From the NCBI RefSeq assembly GCF_052118845.1, contig NZ_JBQKGJ010000031.1:1-31244 (forward strand): a DNA stretch of 31,244 nt, written 5' to 3'. The notes under the pieces were generated by a model that did not search any database, was not told the DNA's origin, and saw only the letters and a list, made by a program, of their open reading frames with translations. Source of the stretch: Bilifractor sp002394235 (GTDB taxonomy: Bacteria > Bacillota > Clostridia > Lachnospirales > Lachnospiraceae). Below, one piece after another: positions 14,763 through 22,057 of this stretch (the first letter of the stretch is position 1; the number at the start of each line of letters is the position of its first letter). A program made the position numbers and the translations under genes.

Positions 14763-17700
14763 GAACCGGTTGACAAAGCATTCCTGTCGCAGATACTGTT
14801 CCTCCGCTTCCCGCAGTTTTCCGTCATCTCCCTGATCCCGTGCCTCAAGCATGCGGTTGAGAAGCCGGAACTTCGTTGCGCCGGAAGTGTCCATGTCTAC
14901 AAGAGAAACCTCATAGGTATCGGAATCGCTGATTTTTCCATCGTCCATGACACTCATGTAATAACGCAGGCTCTCTCCATAGAACAGAAGAAACTCCTTC
15001 ACAAAAATGCCGTGGTAGACATTATTCATCGGCTCGCTGATCCATTCTGTCTGTTCGCCGTCCTGTTCCTTCAGCTGATAATGAAGAATTACCCGGCTTC
15101 CCGGCCGGAACTGATCCTGGACAAACACCTTATCCTCGATCTGATATGCCTGAATCAGCCGCTTCGGAAGCTTGTGATAGAATTCGAAACGGAGCCCCTT
15201 CTCATCCATCTGCTTCAGCAATACACCGGCTCTCTCCATCCGTTTTGCATCCAGGGAATCCAGGGTAGAATAATACCGTAAAAGAGCCAGCTTGCAGATC
15301 GTATAATCGACCTCTCCGCGGTCCATTGCATTTTCCATTGTGACAATCTCCGACTCAGATATCGCGCGTCCCCCGAGGAAATAATAATCCGAAAGATAGG
15401 ACAGAAACGCCGCCGTTACCTCCGGTCTTCCCTGCTGACGGACGTAATCACAAAGAATTTTTCCCTCGTCGTCCGGGAACTGATGCGTCCGGATTGACTG
15501 CAGCAGGATCCGCTCGTCGAGGCTGAGCGTCTCCAGCTGAAATCCCTTCAGCTTTCTCCAGAGTCTGCACAGATTCCGGACAGAGCCCCGGTAATGATCC
15601 CGGAGATAACTCAGCATGACCTCATCGTATTTTTCCTTTTTAAATACATACTCAGTCAGCTGCAGCAGCTTCTCCCCGTCCTCTCCGTCACCGAGAATCA
15701 GCCGGCTGGACAGACGCAGCAGGAGCCTTGTGGGTACACCCTCACATCCGAATTCGGATATCACATGAAAGGCTTCCTCATATCTGCCCTCGCGGATCAG
15801 AAGCACAATTGTGCTCACTTTATCCGCCTCCGCATAACGATCGATTTCCTCCTCACTCATGTTCCGCGGAAGAACCTCTTCATCGGGATGCGCCATGTCA
15901 TATTCCAGAAGCTTCCTCCGCAGAATTTTGCGGTACTCATCGGTAAACGCCTCATCTGTCACTGCCATCCGGTAAGCAGAAACCGTGCGGCTGTTGACGT
16001 CCATCTGAAACGCCTTCTCCCGGCAGATGGAAAGCTCAGCCCCAGGATGACTCACGCCCTGCTCCAGAATCGCATGCGCACTGTCCCTGGCGTCCATCAG
16101 CCTCGTTACTTCAAAAGGAATGGTTGTCGCGTACCTCCGATGATGCACATCCTCCATGAGCACAGCGGCATCATCGGTATAAATCCGGGGATAAGCCACC
16201 CCGTCCTTCACTGTCGCCGTTTCCTCTTCTTTCAGTGCGTAATGACTCACCACCACCTGCCGCACCATCGGATCCGTGACCGTGACCTTATGTACAAACA
16301 GAACATTCCCGAGCAGCTCCGCGATCTCCGGCGATTCCGGTTTCCGAAAATACTGCTGGTAAAGAACCGCGTAATTTTCGTTCATGCGTCCCTTTCGCAG
16401 AGATTCCATCGCGAAAGTCCGGATATAACGCCCATAGTTCAGAAAACTGGTATCGTCTTCCTCCCGGTTCAGTACGATACTGGCATAGAGCAGTGCACGT
16501 TTCTTCTCCGCAAGCTCGGTATTTGTCGCAAAATACATCAGGATCTGCTGTGGAAGTCTCTCCCCCGCCGGCTTGTGATAAGTCTCCATATAATATTCGT
16601 AGAGCCTTGTAATACGGAGATCATGAAGCACAGCCTTCTCATACCACGGAAAACAGCGCGAATCCACCGGATTTCCCTTGATCAGCAGCTTGCAGATCGC
16701 CTCAAGAACCGCATCGTTCGGATATTTTTGGTACCCGGCAGAAAGGATCCGGTACAACGGCCGGTTAAAGTTCTTCTCGTTATCGCTCAGAAAAGCAGTT
16801 CTCTGAAGCAGTCCCTCGGTGATAAAATTGTGCTTCAGGCCGAAATTCAGAACCTGAATCATGAACGGTGAAAGTCTGCGCAGGAGAGACTCCTCCCTCG
16901 CCAGAAGGTTCCACGCATCCAGATACAAAAAAGGGCTCATAGATCCGGCGTTGAAGCAGTCCTCATATTCCTGCATACGGTCCGCCGAATTTATGATCTC
17001 TGTGTTCTCTTCCTGATGGCAAAGTTTCAGCAGAAGATAGCTTCCCGGATTCTTCCGGTAGTATTTTGCAAGAAGCGGAAGAATGTCACGCTTCTCCTCA
17101 GGCAGCAGTCCCACCTCCTTTGCCAGCGAGAGATAAATCCCCTTCTCCTCGCTGTTCGCGGGGCTGACCCGGCCGTCTTTCATCGGCCACAGCCGCTCCA
17201 TTGCCTTACCATTGTCGTCTCTGGAAAACTCCAGATAGGCAGCATAAAGAATTGCGGCCGAATCGTCTGGATTCTCCTCGAGCATCTCATGCACCGTCAT
17301 GGAAGATGACTCCAGCCAGCTGCGGTAATCCAGCTTGTGAAGCTGAAGGCTCAGAAAATCTCTCATCAGCCAGGCGACCTTCCTGCTCCGAACTGCAGAT
17401 GGAAGGATCTCCGACTCCTCTTTTCGGGATGCCTCAACAATATATTCGAGATTCTGGTGAACACTGCGGATCCGGATTTTTCCAAACGATTTTCCCTCAC
17501 CGAGTCTGTCACTGTGGACAACATATTCCAGTCCGTAGACCTTCCCGATAAAGTCCTCGGTGGTAATCACCTTTTTCGTCACCTCGAGGAAATCGCCCTC
17601 CACCTCAACCTCAAGCCGGATGTATCCCCATGTATTGCGATAGACATACAATGTATCCTTCTGAGATACATCCAGGTGATATACTGCCTTCTGCTGCTTA

Positions 17701-18284
17701 TCGAGAGTGATCTCGATTGGCTCCTTCTTGCCGGTCGAGACGAGAAATTCCTCAAGATGCTGGTAGGTAACCGGATTGTGTGACATCCCGCGGTACAGTC
17801 CCAGATACTGCCGGTTGTTCCCGTTCAGGATTCTCGCAAATCCCGGATCCGTAAACATCAGAAATCCCTCCCTAAGACTTTTCTGGCAAAGCCTGGAGAA
17901 ATCATCCAGTGTCCGGACCTCCGATTCTTCTCCATCTCCCGGAACATCCACGATCTCCGCGTACACAGGATATTCTTTCTCGGCAATATTGCTGCTGACC
18001 AGGATACTGCCCCGGATACTCTGACCGGAGAGCAGCCCTTTGGTAATCACAAGGAAGCTGATCTCACAGTCCTCTCCCTCAAATTCCGTTGTCAGAAGAT
18101 GAATCCTGTAATCCTCCGACAATACGCTTCCCCGGATGGTACTGCCGTCCGATGCGCAGACATGAAGGGTCCCTCTGCGGACCTCTCCCTCTCCTACTAC
18201 AATACGATATTCTTCTTCAGAGAAAACCAGCTTCGGAAGATCATACACGAACCCGGCTTCAATTACTCCGTCCTTATTCTTCAA
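14745..18284 (-). CDS. Giant helical-repeat protein, DUF5717-like
   Basis: A 1179-aa soluble protein without signal peptide or membrane spans, recalled as resembling DUF5717 of Lachnospiraceae. Residues 1-120 look like a beta-sandwich (FVYDLPKLVFSEEEYRIVVGEGE...YPVYAEIVDV). A helical linker follows, then a second beta-rich block to about 300 (AVYHLDVSQKDTLYVYRNTWGYIRLEVEVEG). About 300-1040 is almost all helical, with TPR/HEAT-like pairs. The last 140 residues return to beta (FRPGSRVILHYQLKEQDGEQTEW, YYMSVMDDGKISDSDTYEVSLVDMD), then an acidic helix. The start was set at TTG 18284, behind AGGTGGGAG; GTG 18293 is the alternative. It heads the operon with the Hsp70-like and TPR genes, which suggests a scaffold for them. 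Confidence 0.83.
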   Translation of the reverse strand: MKNKDGVIEAGFVYDLPKLVFSEEEYRIVVGEGEVRRGTLHVCASDGSTIRGSVLSEDYRIHLLTTEFEGEDCEISFLVITKGLLSGQSIRGSILVSSNIAEKEYPVYAEIVDVPGDGEESEVRTLDDFSRLCQKSLREGFLMFTDPGFARILNGNNRQYLGLYRGMSHNPVTYQHLEEFLVSTGKKEPIEITLDKQQKAVYHLDVSQKDTLYVYRNTWGYIRLEVEVEGDFLEVTKKVITTEDFIGKVYGLEYVVHSDRLGEGKSFGKIRIRSVHQNLEYIVEASRKEESEILPSAVRSRKVAWLMRDFLSLQLHKLDYRSWLESSSMTVHEMLEENPDDSAAILYAAYLEFSRDDNGKAMERLWPMKDGRVSPANSEEKGIYLSLAKEVGLLPEEKRDILPLLAKYYRKNPGSYLLLKLCHQEENTEIINSADRMQEYEDCFNAGSMSPFLYLDAWNLLAREESLLRRLSPFMIQVLNFGLKHNFITEGLLQRTAFLSDNEKNFNRPLYRILSAGYQKYPNDAVLEAICKLLIKGNPVDSRCFPWYEKAVLHDLRITRLYEYYMETYHKPAGERLPQQILMYFATNTELAEKKRALLYASIVLNREEDDTSFLNYGRYIRTFAMESLRKGRMNENYAVLYQQYFRKPESPEIAELLGNVLFVHKVTVTDPMVRQVVVSHYALKEEETATVKDGVAYPRIYTDDAAVLMEDVHHRRYATTIPFEVTRLMDARDSAHAILEQGVSHPGAELSICREKAFQMDVNSRTVSAYRMAVTDEAFTDEYRKILRRKLLEYDMAHPDEEVLPRNMSEEEIDRYAEADKVSTIVLLIREGRYEEAFHVISEFGCEGVPTRLLLRLSSRLILGDGEDGEKLLQLTEYVFKKEKYDEVMLSYLRDHYRGSVRNLCRLWRKLKGFQLETLSLDERILLQSIRTHQFPDDEGKILCDYVRQQGRPEVTAAFLSYLSDYYFLGGRAISESEIVTMENAMDRGEVDYTICKLALLRYYSTLDSLDAKRMERAGVLLKQMDEKGLRFEFYHKLPKRLIQAYQIEDKVFVQDQFRPGSRVILHYQLKEQDGEQTEWISEPMNNVYHGIFVKEFLLFYGESLRYYMSVMDDGKISDSDTYEVSLVDMDTSGATKFRLLNRMLEARDQGDDGKLREAEEQYLRQECFVNRFLKLMD

Positions 18285-18299
18285 TACTCCCACCTTATC

Positions 18300-18470
18300 T
18301 TAAGCGGACACACGTCATGCCGCCACGATGTTCCCTGGCTCAGCGCGCATATACGATCTTTTCTGTCAAATCGAACGTATATTACGCACTGTCTCAGCAC
18401 ATTTACGATACTCTCTGACTCATCAAACATATACGTTTCTTTCTGACCCGGACAGCACATACGCTTGACG
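18300..18470. repeat. ~27-bp degenerate tandem repeat in the DUF operon leader
   Basis: On the minus strand, units starting TGAGTCAGAGAGTATCGTAA, TGAGACAGTGCGTAATATAC, TTGACAGAAAAGATCGTATA and TGAGCCAGGGAACATCGTGG follow each other. A first unit, GGGTCAGAAAGAAACGTATA, precedes them. The period is about 26-30 bp. The shared core is CAG-x6-8-ATCGTATATG. The array fills most of the 5' untranslated region. The remainder of the 18294-18656 gap holds two divergent promoters and nothing else recognised. Confidence 0.75.
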
Positions 18471-18536
18471 AATATCCGCATTCGAATTAAACTTAGTTCC
18501 GAATGAGAACGCCTTTTGGAGTCTCATCCACATTGA

Positions 18537-18565
18537 AGTATACAACATCCACAGAACCTGCGCAA
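18537..18565 (-). promoter_or_regulatory. Promoter of the DUF5717-DUF5716-TPR operon
   Basis: On the minus strand, -35 TTGCGC (18560-18565) and -10 TATACT (18537-18542) have 17-bp spacing. The leader would be about 245 nt and would contain the 27-bp repeat array. Confidence 0.6.
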
Positions 18566-18609
18566 TGTTCTGACCGGTGCACGTGATATCTGTTCATGTG
18601 TATGTGCAA

Positions 18610-18637
18610 TTGACAAGGCAGAAAACCGCTCTAAGTT
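18610..18637 (+). promoter_or_regulatory. Possible promoter of the aminotransferase gene
   Basis: On the plus strand, a consensus TTGACA (18610-18615) is followed after 16 bp by a weak TAAGTT (18632-18637). The start would lie just before the GAGGTG ribosome site. A second weak pair, TTGACG then TAAACT with 17-bp spacing, lies at 18463-18491. Confidence 0.4.
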
Positions 18638-18656
18638 AGAAATCGAGGTGTCATCT

Positions 18657-19769
18657 ATGGCTCAGTTTACCTTGAAGCACAAGGATCATTTTCACGGAAG
18701 CGACCTGGAAAAAATAGAAGAGATCTACCATATCCCAAAGGAAAAGATCACCAGCTTTTCCGCCAACATCAATCCACTCGGAATCTCCCGCAATCTTCGG
18801 GAATCCATCAGTGAGCACATCGACGTCATTCAGACCTATCCTGACCGGGAGTATAAGGACCTTCGAAAAGTGATCGCAGAGTACGCGGGCACCACCTACG
18901 AAAATGTCATTGTCGGAAACGGCTCCACCGAGCTGATCTCCCTGATGATTCAGGCAGATGCACCGAAAAAAGCAATGATTCTCGGTCCCTCCTATTCCGA
19001 ATACGAAAGAGAAATATCTCTGAGAGGCGGCCAGACCGTCTATTATCCTCTGAAAGAGGAGGAGGATTTTCAGCTGAATCCTGACGATCTCTGCCGTCAT
19101 CTGACAGACGACCTGGATCTCCTGATTCTGTGTAATCCGAACAATCCGACCTCGACCGCGATCTCCAACGAGAAGATGCGCACCATCCTCGATGCCTGCA
19201 TGGTGCACGGCATTTTTGTGATGGTGGATGAGACATATGTAGAATTTACGCACGCAGATGAAAAGATCTCTTCGGTTCCGCTTACCGACTCGTACACAAA
19301 CATCGTTGTCCTGAGAGGCACTTCCAAATTCTTTGCTGCTCCGGGTCTCCGTCTCGGCTACGCGATCACCGGCAACACAGACCTGATCCGTAAGGTCATC
19401 TCCCTGCAGAACCCCTGGTCCATCAGCTCCATCGCCGAGGTCGCCGGAAGGCTGATGTTCAGCGATACGGAATATATCAATCAGACACGTCATCTGATCG
19501 ACACCGAACGCACCCGGATCTACCGTGAGCTTCAGACCTGGAATACCATTAAAGTATACCGCCCGAAGGCGAACTTCATCCTCGTGCGGATTCTCCGGGA
19601 GGATATGGACGCGGACATTCTCTTCGACCACTGCATCCGGAAGGGGCTCATGATCCGCAACTGTTCCACCTTCCCCTTCCTCTCCAACAAATACTTCCGG
19701 TTCTGCTTCATGAATCCCGAAGACAACGACCGCCTCCTCGCCCAACTCCGCAGAGACGTGAATGTATAA
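18657..19769 (+). CDS. PLP-dependent aminotransferase, CobD/HisC-like
   Basis: A 370-aa fold-type I PLP enzyme. The N-terminus HFHGSDLEKIEEIYHIPKEK followed by SFSANINPLG is the signature seen in CobD (threonine-phosphate decarboxylase) and CobD/HisC hybrids. GNGSTELI and CNPNNPTS bind PLP and substrate, DETYVEF supplies the PLP-pairing Asp, GTSKFFAAPGLRLGY carries the Schiff-base Lys, and MIRNCSTFPFL resembles the CobD C-terminal signature. No cobalamin or histidine genes are nearby, so whether it decarboxylates threonine phosphate or acts as an aminotransferase is open. ATG 18657 was chosen (GAGGTG 8 nt upstream) over GTG 18648. It is the only plus-strand gene in the window, convergent with fbp. 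Confidence 0.88.
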   Translation: MAQFTLKHKDHFHGSDLEKIEEIYHIPKEKITSFSANINPLGISRNLRESISEHIDVIQTYPDREYKDLRKVIAEYAGTTYENVIVGNGSTELISLMIQADAPKKAMILGPSYSEYEREISLRGGQTVYYPLKEEEDFQLNPDDLCRHLTDDLDLLILCNPNNPTSTAISNEKMRTILDACMVHGIFVMVDETYVEFTHADEKISSVPLTDSYTNIVVLRGTSKFFAAPGLRLGYAITGNTDLIRKVISLQNPWSISSIAEVAGRLMFSDTEYINQTRHLIDTERTRIYRELQTWNTIKVYRPKANFILVRILREDMDADILFDHCIRKGLMIRNCSTFPFLSNKYFRFCFMNPEDNDRLLAQLRRDVNV

Positions 19770-19772
19770 GCT

Positions 19773-19837
19773 CTTCGAAAACATATCCAGGCCGCCTTCC
19801 GCGAAGCGTGTGTAAGAGACTGGATATGTTTTCGAAG
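19773..19837. terminator. 18-bp perfect hairpin between convergent genes
   Basis: CTTCGAAAACATATCCAG (19773-19790) pairs perfectly with CTGGATATGTTTTCGAAG (19820-19837) across a 29-nt loop that itself contains CTTC/GAAG. It begins a few bases after the aminotransferase stop and precedes the fbp stop by 47 bp. No classical T-run follows on either strand, so it could be a bidirectional terminator or a repeat element. Confidence 0.55.
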
Positions 19838-19883
19838 GCAACAAGCATGAGCACGAAGGGACGCGCCAGCGGCACGAAAGTGT

Positions 19884-21836
19884 CTAAACCATCTCATTGA
19901 TCACGCCGCTGCGGTAAGCCTTCAGTAGCTCCTTCAGCTCATCAATCCTCTCCTTCAGCCGGCGTCCGATATCTGTATCGCTGACATGAAGCCTGTGCGG
20001 CGCGTTCATAACCAGAATCCTGTCTCCGTGAATATCTGTCTCATTCCGGACGGCATCCTCCGTGGAGGTAAAAGGCTTCAGCGCCACCAGCTGCATTCCG
20101 TACGAATTGTAGATGAGAGTATACCCTGCAATCCCCGTCTTGCCCTGATATGCTTTCGAAAAGCCTCCGTCGATGATCAGCACCTTCCCGCTGCATTTCA
20201 CGGGACTTTCGCCGGAACTTTGCAGCACCGGTACATGTCCGTTCACAATATGCGCGTCTTCTGGAAGACCGAATTCCCGAAGAACCCGGTTCATGATCTC
20301 CTCATTGTTTAAAAGCTGGTAGTACGGGTTTTTATGCTCGACATGTGTTTCCTTCTCCGCAATGAAATATCGCTCGAAGGTTGCCATTTTATCCTTCCCG
20401 AACAGAGGCGACTGCGGGCTGCACCAGATCCAGTAGATGATATCACGTCCTTTTTTCCGCTCTTCTTCGTTTACGGCGAAAAACGCCTTCCGAACGTACT
20501 TTTCCAGCTCGTCGTACAGCTCTCTCCCGCACAGTTTTTTCCCGAACACGTCTACCTTCATAAATTCTCCGTCTTCGGTCAGCGGCATACAGCCATGATA
20601 GAGAAGATTGTTGTTGTAGATACAGTACAGTTTTCCCTTGTTCAGGAGAAGATTCATATGCTGATAGAGCTTCTCACATTGCGTGAACGCCCGCTGCATC
20701 CGCTCCATCACCTCCGTCTCATCCGCCGTCAGGCGGTACGGATCCGATGGATCAATTGTCGGAAAATTATGATCAAGAAGTGCGTATTCCTTTCCGTCCA
20801 GCCGTATGACCCCTCTTTCGTAATCAATCTTGTCAAGAAGCATACGGTCCTCCATATGGAACTCCGGATGCTCTCCAAAGAGCTGTCCCTCCAGCTTAAA
20901 CTGAATGATGGAAATTGCCTTGTGCATTCTCATGTTCAATTCATTTTCATTGGGCAGCCGGGTGCTGTTTTCTCCCTTCAGCCTGAAGAGAGAACAGGGA
21001 TCATCGCCGTAGACCCGGGTGGCGAACGTTGCCAGAGGGATCATATTGATGCCGTATCCGTCCTCCAGAATGTCGAGATTCCCATATCTCGCACAAATTC
21101 TGAGAACTGTGGCGATACAGGGCAGCGATCCTGCGGAAGCTCCCATCCAGACGATGTCATGGTTGCCCCAGCAGATATCCAGAGAATGATAGCTCATCAG
21201 ACGGTCCATGATTCTCTCCGGACCCGGACCCCTGTCATAGATATCACCCAGAATATGCAGATGATCCACAACCATCTGCTGAATCAGATGGCAGAGTGCC
21301 ACGATAAAATCTTCCGCTCTCTGGATATCGATGATCGTATCCACAATAGAATTATAGTACGCCTCCTTGTCCAGAACATCCGGCTTCTCCGTGATCAGCT
21401 CCTCGATCACATAGGCATAGTCTTTCGGCAGCTGCTTACGCACCTTTGACCTCGTATATTTGGAGGATGCCTTCTTGCAGATCTGAATCAGCCGGTACAG
21501 AGTGATTTTGTACCAGTCGTCCATGTTCCCTTCCGTCTGACGTATGAGTGCCATCTTCTCATTTGGATAATAGATCAGCGTTGCCAGAGCGCTCTTGTCC
21601 GCCTCACTGAGCGTATGGTCGAACACCTCATCGATCTTTTTCTTTACGGAACCGGAGCCATTCTTCAGCACATGCGAAAAAGCCTCATATTCTCCGTGAA
21701 TATCCGTGATAAAGTGTTCGGTACCCTTAGGCAGATTTCGTATAGCTTCCAGATTTATAATTTCTGTTGACGCAGCGGCAATGGTCGGATACAGCTCCGC
21801 CAGCCGCTGCAGGTATCTCAATTCCAGATTTTCCAT
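19884..21836 (-). CDS. fbp: Fructose-1,6-bisphosphatase, class III
   Basis: A class III FBPase (650 aa), the Firmicutes type, which hydrolyses fructose 1,6-bisphosphate in gluconeogenesis with Mn2+ and a calcineurin-like phosphoesterase fold. Metal motifs are in order: TDIHGEYEAF (Asp45, His47), GDIYDRGPGPERIMD, WGNHDIVWMGAS and NGHVPV. The C-terminal GGFSKAYQGKTGIAGYTLIYNSYG is typical. ATG 21836 has GGGAGG 8 nt upstream. It is the last gene of folA-ispG-polC-fbp, separated from polC by a 221-bp repeat-filled spacer that may hold its own initiation signals, though none was recognised. Confidence 0.96.
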   Translation of the reverse strand: MENLELRYLQRLAELYPTIAAASTEIINLEAIRNLPKGTEHFITDIHGEYEAFSHVLKNGSGSVKKKIDEVFDHTLSEADKSALATLIYYPNEKMALIRQTEGNMDDWYKITLYRLIQICKKASSKYTRSKVRKQLPKDYAYVIEELITEKPDVLDKEAYYNSIVDTIIDIQRAEDFIVALCHLIQQMVVDHLHILGDIYDRGPGPERIMDRLMSYHSLDICWGNHDIVWMGASAGSLPCIATVLRICARYGNLDILEDGYGINMIPLATFATRVYGDDPCSLFRLKGENSTRLPNENELNMRMHKAISIIQFKLEGQLFGEHPEFHMEDRMLLDKIDYERGVIRLDGKEYALLDHNFPTIDPSDPYRLTADETEVMERMQRAFTQCEKLYQHMNLLLNKGKLYCIYNNNLLYHGCMPLTEDGEFMKVDVFGKKLCGRELYDELEKYVRKAFFAVNEEERKKGRDIIYWIWCSPQSPLFGKDKMATFERYFIAEKETHVEHKNPYYQLLNNEEIMNRVLREFGLPEDAHIVNGHVPVLQSSGESPVKCSGKVLIIDGGFSKAYQGKTGIAGYTLIYNSYGMQLVALKPFTSTEDAVRNETDIHGDRILVMNAPHRLHVSDTDIGRRLKERIDELKELLKAYRSGVINEMV

Positions 21837-21869
21837 GTAAAAGTCCTCCCTGTTTGTGCCCCTTTATCC

Positions 21870-22052
21870 AGATACCCTCCGGCCTGGTCTTGGATTTTTC
21901 CTGCCAGGTCTGTAGTTCTGCCTCCCAGGTCTGCGATTCTGCTCACCCGGCCTGTGGTTCTGCCGCCCAGATCTGTGATTCTGCTCACCCGGTCTGTAGT
22001 TCTTCCGCCCAGATCTGTGATTCTGCTCACCCGGCATGTGATTCTGCCGCCA
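21870..22052. repeat. 21-bp tandem repeat between polC and fbp
   Basis: About eight head-to-tail units of 21 bp on the minus strand read GCAGAATCACAGATCTGGGC with variants (GAAGAACTACAGACCGGGTG, GCAGAACCACAGGCCGGGTG). They alternate so that a 42-bp higher-order period is visible. The array begins within a few bases of the polC stop (22058) and decays towards fbp. As 21 is a multiple of 3, the frames stay open. One frame would encode SRITDLGGRTTDRV repeated, but it runs into fbp out of frame and has no convincing start. Confidence 0.85.
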
Positions 22053-22057
22053 TGAAT

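Noticed and set aside
18651..19844. 397-codon minus-strand frame opposite the aminotransferase gene
   Set aside because: It is the antisense of a clear PLP enzyme, has no ribosome site and no recognisable family, and its length follows from the codon use of the real gene.
21818..22030. 70-codon minus-strand frame across the polC-fbp repeat (SRITDLGGRTTDRV)
   Set aside because: Openness is a by-product of the 21-bp unit length. The GTG start lies inside the repeat and the end overlaps fbp out of frame.
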